From: Enterobacter sp. JBIWA008
GTDB lineage: Bacteria; Pseudomonadota; Gammaproteobacteria; Enterobacterales; Enterobacteriaceae
NCBI RefSeq assembly: GCF_019968765.1
Contig: NZ_CP074149.1
Span: 4,030,001-4,094,000 of the forward strand
Direction of reading: 5' to 3'
DNA length: 64,000 nt
Shown: piece by piece, positions 46,723-56,234 of the stretch
How positions within the stretch are numbered: position 1 is the stretch's first letter
Layout: the number at the start of each line of letters is the position of its first letter
The notes under the pieces: generated by a model
Seen by the model: only the letters and a program-made list of their open reading frames with translations
Database searches by the model: none
Told to the model about the DNA's origin: nothing
Translations under genes and position numbers: made by a program

Positions 46723-46755
46723 CCCCTCACCCTCTTCCCACAGGGGAGAGGGGAA
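46723..46755. repeat. REP-like GGGAGAGGG element, copy 4
   Basis: CCCCCTCACCCTCTTCCC-ACA-GGGGAGAGGGG between the convergent yghB and yqhC, 2 bp after the yghB stop. Confidence 0.75.
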
Positions 46756-46760
46756 AAAGC

Positions 46761-47660
46761 CTAAGCTCCCTGCATCGTTCTAATACGTGACGCATCCTCT
46801 CCCGGCGTGACGCCAAAATAGCGCTTAAACTCCCGACTAAACTGCGACGCACTTTCGTAGCCCACGCGCATCGCCGCCGCGCTGGCCTTCATGCCGTCGT
46901 GGATCATCAGCATCCGCGCCTTATGCAAACGGTAGGTTTTGAGGTACTGCAGCGGCGAGGTGCTGGTCACCGATTTAAAATTATGGTGAAACGCCGAAAC
47001 GCTCATGTTTGCTTCCGCCGCCAGCTGGTCGACGCTGAGGTTTTCCGTGTACTGGCTTTCGATGCGCTTGAGCACGCGGCTTATCAGGCTGAAGTGGGTC
47101 TGTCGGCTCACCAGGGCCAGTAACGCCCCGCCCCCCGGGCCCAGCAGCACATGGTAGAGAATTTCGCGGATAATCTGTTTGCCGAGAATACGCGCGTCCA
47201 GCGGCCTCTCCATCACGTCCAGCAGACGCTCAATGGCGCAGAGGATCTCTTCCGACAGCGTCGCCGAGTTAATCCCGCTCGATGCCATCGATGGCTGGAA
47301 GAGTTCATCTTCACCAATCTCCATCAGCAGCTCCTGCAGCTGAAGAATATCGACGTTGACGCGAATACCGGCTAGCGGAACGGCCTCTGTCGCGAAGGTT
47401 TCACATTCGAAGGGTAAAGGAACCGTCAGAAGCAGATATTCATTGGTGTCGTAGCGGAACACGCGCTCGTTGATATAGCCAATTTTATGGCCCGAGAAGA
47501 GAAAAACGATGCCAGGCTGGTACATAACCGGCGTGCGCGTACCGGGCTGCGTGCCATAAAGCAGGCGAATGTCAGGAAGCAGGTCACTGACGCCATTTTC
47601 TTTATCTATCAGTCTTTTAATCTGCGCAGTGAGCTGACGGCAGATAGCCTCACGGTTCAT
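46761..47660 (-). CDS. yqhC: AraC-family activator YqhC
   Basis: 299-residue regulator. The N-terminal AraC_N-type ligand domain (about 20-190) has [20 protein letters not shown]. The C-terminal double HTH has [20 protein letters not shown] and [20 protein letters not shown]. In E. coli YqhC senses aldehydes such as glyoxal and furfural and activates yqhD-dkgA. It is divergent from that pair here, with 195 bp between. Confidence 0.95.
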   Translation of the reverse strand: MNREAICRQLTAQIKRLIDKENGVSDLLPDIRLLYGTQPGTRTPVMYQPGIVFLFSGHKIGYINERVFRYDTNEYLLLTVPLPFECETFATEAVPLAGIRVNVDILQLQELLMEIGEDELFQPSMASSGINSATLSEEILCAIERLLDVMERPLDARILGKQIIREILYHVLLGPGGGALLALVSRQTHFSLISRVLKRIESQYTENLSVDQLAAEANMSVSAFHHNFKSVTSTSPLQYLKTYRLHKARMLMIHDGMKASAAAMRVGYESASQFSREFKRYFGVTPGEDASRIRTMQGA

Positions 47661-47855
47661 ATTACGTTACTCCGGGTACGGTTTCCGACGTTAACAGTGT
47701 GCGTGCTTTTCCGCGCTTTCTCCAGCGCTCTGTAGAAATGGGCAAGACATCGGCAGAAATGTGCATTGAGAGGATAGCCCCGGACGGCCACAATGAGCAG
47801 CATCAGGTAGCCCTCTGCGCCACCACGGTTTTTCACCCACTAAAGGGAACGAGCA

Positions 47856-49019
47856 ATGAACAACTTTAATCTTCACACCCCAACCCGCATCCTGTTTGGT
47901 AAAGACGCTATCGCCGATCTGCGCGCGCAGATCCCTGCTGACGCCCGCGTACTGATCACCTACGGTGGCGGCAGCGTGAAAAAAACCGGCGTGCTGGATC
48001 AGGTTTACAGCGCGCTCGACGGTCTGGACGTGCGTGAGTTCGGCGGCATCGAGCCAAACCCGTCCTACGAAACGCTGATGAACGCGGTGAAAATCGCCCG
48101 CGAAGAAAACATCACCTTCCTGCTGGCCGTCGGCGGCGGCTCCGTGCTGGACGGCACCAAATTCATCGCGGCGGCAGCGCACTACGCTGACGGCATCGAT
48201 CCGTGGCACATCCTGGAAACCCGCGGCAGCGACATTAAAAGCGCCATTCCGATGGGCTCCGTGCTGACACTGCCAGCGACCGGTTCTGAATCCAACAAGG
48301 GCGCGGTGATCTCCCGTAAAACCACCGGTGATAAGCAGGCCTTCATGAACGAACACGTTCAGCCTGTATTCGCGATCCTGGATCCGGTTTACACCTACAC
48401 CCTGCCTGCGCGTCAGGTGGCGAACGGCGTGGTCGATGCCTTTGTTCATACCGTTGAGCAGTACGTAACGTATCCGGTAGATGCCAAAATTCAGGATCGT
48501 TTCGCGGAAGGCATTCTGCTGACGCTCGTCGAAGAAGGTCCGAAAGCGCTGAAAGAGCCGGAAAACTACGACGTGCGTGCCAACGTCATGTGGGCCGCAA
48601 CGCAGGCGTTGAACGGCCTGATCGGTGCTGGCGTACCGCAGGACTGGGCAACCCATATGCTGGGCCACGAGCTGACGGCAATGCACGGTCTGGACCACGC
48701 TCAGACGCTGGCCGTTGTGCTGCCTGCCCTGTGGAACGAAAAACGGGATACCAAGCGTGCCAAACTGCTGCAGTACGCAGAACGCGTGTGGAACATCACC
48801 GAGGGTTCTGACGATGCGCGGATTGATGCCGCCATCGAAGCGACCCGCAGCTTCTTTGAAGGTCTGGGTGTGCCAACGCGTCTGTCCGGCTACGGCCTGG
48901 ACGGCAGCTCCATCCCTGCCCTGCTGGCGAAACTCGAAGAACACGGCATGACCCACCTGGGCGAGCACGGCGACATTACGCTGGACGTGAGCCGTCGTAT
49001 CTACGAAGCGGCACGCTAA
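47856..49019 (+). CDS. yqhD: NADPH-dependent aldehyde reductase (alcohol dehydrogenase) YqhD
   Basis: 387-residue iron/zinc-type (group III) alcohol dehydrogenase, nearly identical to E. coli YqhD. It reduces short-chain and lipid-derived aldehydes with NADPH. The nucleotide site is TYGGGSVKKTGVLDQV and VGGGSVLDGTKF. The metal ligands (Asp and three His) lie in GVVDAFVHTVEQ and in MLGHELTAMHGLDHAQTL. Ribosome site AAGGGAACG. Confidence 0.98.
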   Translation: MNNFNLHTPTRILFGKDAIADLRAQIPADARVLITYGGGSVKKTGVLDQVYSALDGLDVREFGGIEPNPSYETLMNAVKIAREENITFLLAVGGGSVLDGTKFIAAAAHYADGIDPWHILETRGSDIKSAIPMGSVLTLPATGSESNKGAVISRKTTGDKQAFMNEHVQPVFAILDPVYTYTLPARQVANGVVDAFVHTVEQYVTYPVDAKIQDRFAEGILLTLVEEGPKALKEPENYDVRANVMWAATQALNGLIGAGVPQDWATHMLGHELTAMHGLDHAQTLAVVLPALWNEKRDTKRAKLLQYAERVWNITEGSDDARIDAAIEATRSFFEGLGVPTRLSGYGLDGSSIPALLAKLEEHGMTHLGEHGDITLDVSRRIYEAAR

Positions 49020-49078
49020 GCGTTTTTGTCCTCCCGACTTTCGTTTTTTGACATTTCGTCCAGACTTAATGCACACCC

Positions 49079-49105
49079 CATCGCCGGAGTCTCCCTCCGG
49101 CGATG
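49079..49105 (+). other. Intercistronic hairpin between yqhD and dkgA
   Basis: CATCGCCGGA-GTCTCCC-TCCGGCGATG, a perfect 10-bp stem without T-run, 20 bp before the dkgA start. The very strong ribosome site AAGGAGG (about 49114-49120) follows it. It probably affects relative expression or mRNA stability. Confidence 0.6.
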
Positions 49106-49124
49106 CGCACCTGAAGGAGGAAAA

Positions 49125-49952
49125 ATGGCAAACCAAACCGTAATCAAGCTGCAGGACGGCAACGTGATGCCCCAGCTGGGGCTAGGTGTATGGAAAGCCG
49201 GTAACGACGAGGTCGTCTCCGCCATTCATAAAGCCCTGGAAGTCGGCTATCGGTCGATTGACACCGCCGCCGCGTACAAAAATGAGGACGGCGTAGGTAC
49301 CGCACTGGCCAGCGCCGGTGTCCCCCGCGATGAGTTATTCATCACCACGAAACTGTGGAACGACGATCAAAAGCGTCCCCGCGAAGCCCTGCAGGAGAGC
49401 CTGGAAAAGCTCCAGCTCGATTTCGTCGACCTGTATCTGATGCACTGGCCGGTTCCGGCCATCGACCATTACGTTGATGCCTGGAAAGGGATGATTGAGC
49501 TGCAGAAACAGGGGCTGGTGAAAAGCATCGGCGTCTGTAATTTCCAGGTTCATCATCTGCAGCGGCTGATTGACGAGACGGGCGTCGCGCCAGTGATTAA
49601 CCAGATCGAGCTGCACCCGCTGATGCAGCAGCGTCAGCTTCACGCCTGGAACGCCACGCATAAAATCCAGACCGAGTCCTGGAGCCCGCTGGCGCAGGGT
49701 GGTGAAGGGGTATTCGATCAGAAAATTATCCGCGAGCTGGCGGATAAATACGGCAAAACCCCGGCGCAGATCGTCATTCGCTGGCATCTGGACAACGGCC
49801 TGGTGGTGATCCCGAAATCGGTCACGCCATCGCGCGTCGCCGAGAACTTCGACGTCTGGGATTTCCGTCTCGACAAAGACGAGCTGGGTGAGATTGCGAA
49901 GCTGGATAAGGGCAAGCGGCTTGGGCCGGACCCGGATCAGTTTGGCGGATAA
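49125..49952 (+). CDS. dkgA: 2,5-diketo-D-gluconate reductase A / methylglyoxal reductase DkgA
   Basis: 275-residue aldo-keto reductase, same length as E. coli DkgA. Catalytic tetrad residues are seen in SIDTAAAYKNEDGVG (Asp, Tyr), FITTKLWND (Lys) and YLMHWPVP (His). The C-terminus has VIPKSVTPSRVAEN for NADPH binding. The frame is open upstream to 49026, but AAGGAGG fixes the start at 49125. Second gene of the YqhC-controlled pair. Confidence 0.97.
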   Translation: MANQTVIKLQDGNVMPQLGLGVWKAGNDEVVSAIHKALEVGYRSIDTAAAYKNEDGVGTALASAGVPRDELFITTKLWNDDQKRPREALQESLEKLQLDFVDLYLMHWPVPAIDHYVDAWKGMIELQKQGLVKSIGVCNFQVHHLQRLIDETGVAPVINQIELHPLMQQRQLHAWNATHKIQTESWSPLAQGGEGVFDQKIIRELADKYGKTPAQIVIRWHLDNGLVVIPKSVTPSRVAENFDVWDFRLDKDELGEIAKLDKGKRLGPDPDQFGG

Positions 49953-49956
49953 ATAA

Positions 49957-49983
49957 AAAACCCCGGCTTGCCGGGGTTTTTTA
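49957..49983. terminator. Bidirectional terminator between dkgA and ygiQ
   Basis: AAAACCCCGGC-TT-GCCGGGGTTTT with flanking A and T runs, between convergent genes. Confidence 0.92.
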
Positions 49984-49985
49984 TT

Positions 49986-52157
49986 TTACGCTTTACGTTT
50001 GGCTGGCTTCTTCATCGTCGCCCCACCGTTCGAACGCTGATGCACAATCGGCGTGTGCCTGGTTAGCGCCGGGCGCGTATTGCGATTCTGGCGACGCGCT
50101 TCGCGCATCTCCTCCAGCGTCGGGGCCGGAACCAGGCAGTCGCGACGCGAGCCGATCAGGTGTTTTTTACCCATTTCTTCCAGCGCCTGGCGGATCAGCG
50201 GCCAGTTTTTCGGATCGTGGTAACGCAGCAGCGCCTTGTGCAGACGACGCTGTTTATCTCCTTTCGGCACCACCACCTCTTCACTCTTGTAGCCAATCTT
50301 ACTCAGCGGGTTCTTGCCGGTGTAATACATGGTCGTCGAGTTGGCGAGCGGCGACGGATAGAAGTTCTGCACCTGATCCAGACGGAAGCGACGCTGCTTC
50401 AGCCACAGCGCCAGATTGACCATGTCCTCATCGCGCGTGCCCGGGTGCGCGGAGATGAAGTACGGGATCAGATACTGCTCTTTGCCCGCCTGCTTCGAGT
50501 AGGTGTCGAACAGCTCTTTAAAGCGATCGTAGCTGCCCATGCCCGGCTTCATCATTTTCGACAGCGGGCCTTCCTCGGTGTGTTCCGGCGCAATCTTCAG
50601 ATAGCCGCCTACGTGGTGCGTCGCCAGCTCTTTGATGTAGCGCGGATCCTCTACGGCGATGTCATAACGCACCCCGGAGGCGATCAGGATCTTCTTGATG
50701 CCCTTCAGGTCGCGCGCGCGGCGATAGAGGTTGATCGTCGGCTCATGGTTGGTGTCCATATGCTCGCAAATGCTCGGATAGACGCAGGAAAGGCGACGAC
50801 AGGTTTGCTCCGCGCGCGGTGACTTGCAGCGCAGCATATACATGTTTGCGGTTGGGCCGCCAAGGTCGGAAATCACGCCGGTAAAGCCCGGCACCGAGTC
50901 GCGAATCGCTTCGATCTCATTGATGATCGAATCTTCAGAGCGGCTCTGGATAATACGGCCTTCGTGCTCGGTAATGGAGCAGAAGGAACAGCCGCCGAAA
51001 CAGCCGCGCATGATGTTGATCGAGAAGCGGATCATCTCATACGCCGGGATACGGGCGTTGCCGTACGCCGGGTGCGGCACGCGCTTGTAAGGCAGCGCAA
51101 AGACGCTGTCCATCTCTTCGGTGGAGAGCGGGATCGCCGGCGGGTTGATCCAGATAAAGCGCTCGCCGTGCTTCTGCATCAGCGCGCGGGCGCAGCCAGG
51201 GTTGGTTTCATGGTGCAGAATACGGGACGCGTGCGCATAGAGTACCTTGTCGGCCTTCACCTTCTCGTAGGACGGCAGCAGCACATAGGTCTTTTCCCAC
51301 GGTTTCGGGCGCGGCGGCTGCACGACGATAGCCTTCGCTTCCGCTTTTTTCGGCTCAACCGGCTTGTTATCGGCACAAGGTAGATCTTCGCCGTACGGGT
51401 GCGGGATCGGGTCGATTTTGCCCGGCATATCAATGATGCGGGAATCCACCCCGCTCCAGCCCGGCAGCGCTTCTTTCACCATAATGGCGGTATTGCGCAC
51501 GTCGCGAATGCTGCTCACCGGTTCACCCTGCGACAGACGGTGCGCCACTTCCACCAGCGGACGCTCACCGTTACCGTAAATCAGCATGTCGGCTTTGGAA
51601 TCCACCAGCACCGAGCGGCGTACGGTATCTGACCAGTAGTCGTAGTGCGCGGTGCGGCGCAGGCTAGCCTCGATGCCGCCCAGGATCACCGGCACGTCTT
51701 TCCAGGCTTCTTTACAGCGCTGGGTATAGACCAGGGTTGCGCGGTCGGGGCGTTTACCCGCCACGTTATCCGGGGTGTAGGCGTCGTCATGACGCAGCTT
51801 GCGGTCGGCGGTATAGCGGTTGATCATCGAGTCCATGTTGCCAGCGGTCACGCCGAAGAACAGGTTGGGTTTACCCAGACGCATAAAGTCGTCTTTGCTG
51901 TTCCAGTCAGGCTGGGAGATGATCCCCACGCGGAAGCCCTGCGCTTCAAGCATACGGCCACAGATGGCCATACCGAAGCTCGGATGGTCAACGTAGGCAT
52001 CGCCCGTGACCAGAATAATGTCGCAGCTGTCCCAGCCCAGTTGGTCCATCTCTTCCCGGGACATCGGCAGGAACGGCGCCGGTCCAAAGCAGGCCGCCCA
52101 GTACTGGGGCCAGGAGAAGAGGTCACGATCCGGCTGGATCAGGGAAATTGCGCTCAT
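49986..52157 (-). CDS. ygiQ: Radical SAM protein YgiQ
   Basis: 723-residue UPF0313 radical-SAM protein, close to E. coli YgiQ. An N-terminal B12-binding-like/UPF0313 domain is followed by the cluster motif CFGGCSFCS (C-x3-C-x2-C) and [14 protein letters not shown]. The C-terminus is basic (MKKPAKRKA). Reaction unknown. It is convergent with dkgA. E. coli has yqhG and yqhH in between; they are absent here. Confidence 0.95.
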   Translation of the reverse strand: MSAISLIQPDRDLFSWPQYWAACFGPAPFLPMSREEMDQLGWDSCDIILVTGDAYVDHPSFGMAICGRMLEAQGFRVGIISQPDWNSKDDFMRLGKPNLFFGVTAGNMDSMINRYTADRKLRHDDAYTPDNVAGKRPDRATLVYTQRCKEAWKDVPVILGGIEASLRRTAHYDYWSDTVRRSVLVDSKADMLIYGNGERPLVEVAHRLSQGEPVSSIRDVRNTAIMVKEALPGWSGVDSRIIDMPGKIDPIPHPYGEDLPCADNKPVEPKKAEAKAIVVQPPRPKPWEKTYVLLPSYEKVKADKVLYAHASRILHHETNPGCARALMQKHGERFIWINPPAIPLSTEEMDSVFALPYKRVPHPAYGNARIPAYEMIRFSINIMRGCFGGCSFCSITEHEGRIIQSRSEDSIINEIEAIRDSVPGFTGVISDLGGPTANMYMLRCKSPRAEQTCRRLSCVYPSICEHMDTNHEPTINLYRRARDLKGIKKILIASGVRYDIAVEDPRYIKELATHHVGGYLKIAPEHTEEGPLSKMMKPGMGSYDRFKELFDTYSKQAGKEQYLIPYFISAHPGTRDEDMVNLALWLKQRRFRLDQVQNFYPSPLANSTTMYYTGKNPLSKIGYKSEEVVVPKGDKQRRLHKALLRYHDPKNWPLIRQALEEMGKKHLIGSRRDCLVPAPTLEEMREARRQNRNTRPALTRHTPIVHQRSNGGATMKKPAKRKA

Positions 52158-52356
52158 AATGCTTCCGAAGAAAAAATAGACAAAAGGAGCGGGATTATAC
52201 GCTGTTCATCCGCCAGAATTGAAGAAAAGGATGCAGCAGACAGACAGATATTCGTGGAAGCCGTTAAAATACAGTGCCCTGATAATTTTGAATCATAATA
52301 TTCACTATATTTTCCGGTGATTTGCTCCGGAACGTGTTATTGCGCGGAGTTCTGTC

Positions 52357-53832
52357 GTGAAGCCCAACGATTCGTTACATGTATCCCAGCTGCGGGTTGT
52401 CCTTCACCTCTGCGGTTTTCTGGTTCTACTCTACAGCCTTTCCATGCTGCCGCCGATGGTTATCGCCCTGCTGAATAAAGAGCGGACCTACTTTGCCTTT
52501 CTGACCACCTTTTTAACCTTTTTTACTCTCGGAGGGCTAGCCTGGCGGGCAACCCGTCACGCCGGCATACAGCTGCGCACCCGCGACGGTTTTGTGATTA
52601 TCGTGCTGTTCTGGCTGCTGTTTTCATTGATTAGCGCCATGCCGCTATGGATGGATGACGGTCTACAGCTCTCCTTTGCTGACGCGCTCTTTGAAGGGGT
52701 TTCCGGGATCACCACCACCGGGGCAACGGTGATCGGGGACGTCAGCGCCCTGCCCAAGTCGTACCTTTATTACCGCGCACAGCTGAATTTCATTGGCGGG
52801 TTAGGCGTCATCGTGCTGGCCGTCGCGGTCCTGCCGCTGCTGGGCATCGGTGGCATGAAGCTCTATCAGTCAGAGATGCCGGGGCCGTTCAAGGAGGAGC
52901 GTCTGACTCCCCGCCTTGCCGATACCGCGCGCACGCTGTGGGTGACCTACTTCGCGCTGGGCGTGGCCTGCACCCTGGCCTACTGGCTGGCGGGAATGTC
53001 ATTTTTTGACGCTCTCTGTCACGGGCTGTCGACCGTGTCGTTGGGTGGGTTTTCCACCCGCACCGAGAGCATTGGGTTTTATGACAGCCACGCGATTGAG
53101 CTGGTTGCCGGGGCGTTTTCACTGCTCTCCGCGTTTAACTTCACCCTCTGGTACGTCGCCATTGTCAGACGCACCCTGAAACCGATTCGCCGCAGCCCGG
53201 AGGTTAAATTCTTTCTAAGCGCCGCCGCGGTGATTATTGTCATCACCGCCTGGCAGGTCTGGCATGCCGGGATGTACAACGCCACGGATAGCCTGGTGCA
53301 CGCCTTCTTCCTTGCCAGTTCGATGATGACCGATAACGGCCTTTCGACAGCCGACTATGCCCAATGGCCCGCACACACCATCTTCCTGCTGTTGAGCGCC
53401 AGCTTTTTTGGCGGCTGCGTAGGCTCGACCTGCGGCGGGATCAAAGCCCTGCGTTTTCTCATTATGTTCAAGCAGAGTATTCAGGAGCTGAACCAGCTGG
53501 CGCATCCGAGAGCGCTGCTGAGCATTAAGGTGGGCAAAAGCGTGGTGAACGAACGCGTCCTGCGCTCGGTATGGAGCTTCTTTTTTCTCTACGTAATGAT
53601 CACGGGCTTTTTTGTCTGGTCGCTCAATCTGATGGGCTACGACCTGTTTACCTCTTTCGCAACGGTTGCCGCCTGCATCAACAACATGGGGCTGGGGTTT
53701 GGCGAGACGGCGTCGACGTTCGGCACGTTAACAGAGGGGGCAAAACTGCTGATGTGCGCGGCGATGATCTTAGGGCGTCTGGAAATTTACCCGGTGCTGA
53801 TTCTGTTCTCGCGCTTTTTCTGGCGGGCATAA
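52357..53832 (+). CDS. TrkH/TrkG-type potassium uptake protein
   Basis: 491-residue potassium-transporter subunit of the TrkH family, with about ten or more TM segments and four pore-loop repeats. Filter-like segments are VSGITTTGATVIG, LSTVSLGGFSTRTE, SSMMTDNGLSTADY and ACINNMGLGFGETAS, each with the conserved Gly. The central loop has RLTPRLADTARTLW as in TrkH. GTG start with GCGGAG upstream. It needs cytoplasmic TrkA, not seen here. E. coli has no such gene between ygiQ and ftsP, so this is likely an extra paralog beside the usual trkH. Confidence 0.93.
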   Translation: MKPNDSLHVSQLRVVLHLCGFLVLLYSLSMLPPMVIALLNKERTYFAFLTTFLTFFTLGGLAWRATRHAGIQLRTRDGFVIIVLFWLLFSLISAMPLWMDDGLQLSFADALFEGVSGITTTGATVIGDVSALPKSYLYYRAQLNFIGGLGVIVLAVAVLPLLGIGGMKLYQSEMPGPFKEERLTPRLADTARTLWVTYFALGVACTLAYWLAGMSFFDALCHGLSTVSLGGFSTRTESIGFYDSHAIELVAGAFSLLSAFNFTLWYVAIVRRTLKPIRRSPEVKFFLSAAAVIIVITAWQVWHAGMYNATDSLVHAFFLASSMMTDNGLSTADYAQWPAHTIFLLLSASFFGGCVGSTCGGIKALRFLIMFKQSIQELNQLAHPRALLSIKVGKSVVNERVLRSVWSFFFLYVMITGFFVWSLNLMGYDLFTSFATVAACINNMGLGFGETASTFGTLTEGAKLLMCAAMILGRLEIYPVLILFSRFFWRA

Positions 53833-53833
53833 A

Positions 53834-53857
53834 ACATTCCCGGCGAACCGGGAATGT
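53834..53857. terminator. Hairpin between the Trk gene and ftsP
   Basis: ACATTCCCGG-CGA-ACCGGGAATGT, a strong stem between convergent genes but with only weak T-runs. Confidence 0.55.
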
Positions 53858-53862
53858 GAGGA

Positions 53863-55275
53863 TTAAGGTGCAGGGTTGATCAGCATTTGCCCTACGGAGC
53901 CCCTGTCCATCATCTCCAGCGTCTGGCTGTGGAACAGGAACGGGAAGTGCGGCCACGAAGGCTGACCATAGTAGACAAGCAGTTCAACCTGACCGTCCAC
54001 CCAGACGGTATCTTTCCAGCCGCGATCTTCCGGGAACGGCATCGCACCGTTGACGTTGCGGATCAGGAATGCCACACCTTCAATATGGAACGACTGCGGC
54101 ATATCTGAACGGACCGTCCAGCGCTCCCAGGTGCCCTGCTGCGCGGTAATGTCGATGCGGTTGACGTCCCACAGCGCGCCGTTGATCCCCGGGTCATCGC
54201 CCAGGCTGATATCACGGCTGCGCACCGGCGAGCCGCTCATGATCTCCTGCGGCAGCAGACGCATTGGCAGGCTATCGGTCACCAGCGGCAGCAGACCGGT
54301 TGGACGCAGGGTCAGCACCAGGGTCGAGACAAGTATGCTCGACGGTTCAAAGAACCCGCGAATACGGTCAACAATGCTCGCCGCTTCACCGCAGGTCAGC
54401 GACACTTCATCCCCGTTGGTCATATCCACAAGAATTTCGCGACGTTCACCCGGCGAGAGCGCCAGCTGTTTAACGGAAACCGGCGCCGGTAAAAAGCCCT
54501 GGTCGCCGGAGATCACGTGCAGCGGACGGCCATCGCTCATTTGCAGCTGATAGCGGCGCGAGTTGGAGGCGTTGAGCAGACGCAGACGCACCCAGCCGCG
54601 CGAGACTTCGACATACGGGCTTTGCGCGCCGTTGACCAGCAGCGTATCGCCGACGAAGCCCCCGCTGCCCGGCTCGCTGTATTCCGGCGTACCGAAATTA
54701 TCCAGACGTTTGTCCTGGATGATAATGGGGAAGTCATCCACGCCGTAGTGATTCGGGATCGGCAGAGATTTGCTGACCTCATCTTCCACAAGCCACATGC
54801 CGGCCAGGCCGTTATAGACCTGCTGAGCCGTGCGGTTAGGCGTGTTGGCGTGATACCACAGGGTTGCCGCGCTCTGGCGAATCGGCAGAACGGGCGCCCA
54901 ATCGGCGCTGGGTGACATCATTCGCGCCGCGCCGCCAATTAACGGACCAGGCACCTGTAAGCCGCTGATGGTCATGGCGACATTTTCAGGGGTACGGTTG
55001 CTGTAGATGAGCTTTACGTCATCGCCACTCCACACGCGTATGGTCGGCCCAAGGTAACGTCCGTTAATGCCCCAGACCGGCGCGCGCGTTCCCTGGGTAA
55101 AGGACCAGTGGCTACGCTGCAGCGTCAGGAAAAGCGGCTGACCGCGACGGGATTCAATTAATGGTGGAATAGGCAGCGGCTGTTGCTGCCCGGCGGCGCT
55201 GGCTGTCAGCGGCATCGCACCCGCACAAAGGGCGATCCCCGAAGCCTGAATAAACTGACGCCGACTGAGTGACAT
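53863..55275 (-). CDS. ftsP: Cell division protein FtsP (SufI)
   Basis: 470-residue periplasmic multicopper-oxidase-fold protein that stabilises the divisome under stress. The product starts with the twin-arginine signal MSLSRRQFIQASGIALCAGA, cleaved after TASA. Three cupredoxin domains follow (GRYLGPTIRVWSGDDVKLIY; YHANTPNRTAQQVYNGLAGM). As in E. coli FtsP, complete copper ligand sets are not evident. The open frame extends to 55386 but the Tat motif fixes the start. Confidence 0.97.
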   Translation of the reverse strand: MSLSRRQFIQASGIALCAGAMPLTASAAGQQQPLPIPPLIESRRGQPLFLTLQRSHWSFTQGTRAPVWGINGRYLGPTIRVWSGDDVKLIYSNRTPENVAMTISGLQVPGPLIGGAARMMSPSADWAPVLPIRQSAATLWYHANTPNRTAQQVYNGLAGMWLVEDEVSKSLPIPNHYGVDDFPIIIQDKRLDNFGTPEYSEPGSGGFVGDTLLVNGAQSPYVEVSRGWVRLRLLNASNSRRYQLQMSDGRPLHVISGDQGFLPAPVSVKQLALSPGERREILVDMTNGDEVSLTCGEAASIVDRIRGFFEPSSILVSTLVLTLRPTGLLPLVTDSLPMRLLPQEIMSGSPVRSRDISLGDDPGINGALWDVNRIDITAQQGTWERWTVRSDMPQSFHIEGVAFLIRNVNGAMPFPEDRGWKDTVWVDGQVELLVYYGQPSWPHFPFLFHSQTLEMMDRGSVGQMLINPAP

Positions 55276-55333
55276 ATAAGCTCCATCTGAAACGACTAAC
55301 AACGCGGGAATTCGTTTTCCCTTCAACGCCGGA

Positions 55334-56071
55334 TTAAATCTTACCGGCGGCTTCTCTCTCTGCGACTTCTTTGTCGAGCTGCGCAATATGCTGAGCCATC
55401 AGCTCACGGCAGTGCGCAGCCAGCTCGCGCACCTGGTCTTTACCGTATTTGCTGGTATCGACGGGTGGCAGCATTTCGACAATCACCAGCCCATTATTCA
55501 GGCGGTTAAGATTAATCTTATTCGAAGTATTGGAAACGCACACAGGAATAATTGGAACACCTGCCGCAATTGCGGCATGAAACGCACCGGTTTTAAACGG
55601 CAGCAGGCCACGGCCACGGCTGCGCGTTCCTTCCGGGAACATCCAGATTGAGATTCTGCGCTTTTTAAAATGATTCACCACTTCCGCAATGGTGCTGTGC
55701 GCTTTAGCACGGTTGTTACGGTCGATCAGCAGGTTACCGGTAAGCCAGTACAGCTGACCAAAAAACGGGATCCACAGCAGGCTTTTTTTCCCCACCGTCA
55801 CGGTCGGTGGAAGCACGATATTCGAGGCCGTTACCATATCGTAATTGTTCTGATGGTTAGCGATATAGATGGCGTTACCGAAATTCTCCGCCCCTTCAGG
55901 CAGACGTTTTTCAACCTTCAGACCAAATAGCGGCGCAAGACGCCCGAACATATGGCCAAAGGTGGCAACATGCTTCGGATTACGCGGGCTGAACAGGCAA
56001 TAAATAGAACCGAAAATACAGACCAGAATGCAGTAGATAACGGTAAGAATAAGACGAACAATATATAGCAT
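55334..56071 (-). CDS. plsC: 1-acyl-sn-glycerol-3-phosphate acyltransferase PlsC
   Basis: 245-residue membrane enzyme that converts lysophosphatidate to phosphatidate in phospholipid synthesis. Acyltransferase block I HX4D is in ANHQNNYDMV. Block III is FPEGTRSRGRGLLPFKTGAF and the block IV region is VPIIPVCVSN. An N-terminal TM helix precedes these. ATG 56071 gives E. coli length. It is next to ftsP and parC as in E. coli. Confidence 0.97.
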   Translation of the reverse strand: MLYIVRLILTVIYCILVCIFGSIYCLFSPRNPKHVATFGHMFGRLAPLFGLKVEKRLPEGAENFGNAIYIANHQNNYDMVTASNIVLPPTVTVGKKSLLWIPFFGQLYWLTGNLLIDRNNRAKAHSTIAEVVNHFKKRRISIWMFPEGTRSRGRGLLPFKTGAFHAAIAAGVPIIPVCVSNTSNKINLNRLNNGLVIVEMLPPVDTSKYGKDQVRELAAHCRELMAQHIAQLDKEVAEREAAGKI

Positions 56072-56234
56072 AGCGACCTCTGAAGCCCCAACAGCTGACA
56101 ATTATACTTCACCTGTGGCCAGGTAAGGACTTTATTACGAGCGCGTATTGTTAATCGCAACGCATGAATTAACAACGATTTTACGGGAAATTTTATTGAA
56201 ATTCCCCCTCCGGACAGAGGGGGATATCACGGCA

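Noticed and set aside
47691..49136. Long open frame (481 codons) antisense to yqhD
   Set aside because: It mirrors the highly biased codons of yqhD on the opposite strand, has no recognisable domain and no ribosome site; an artefact of GC-rich coding sequence.
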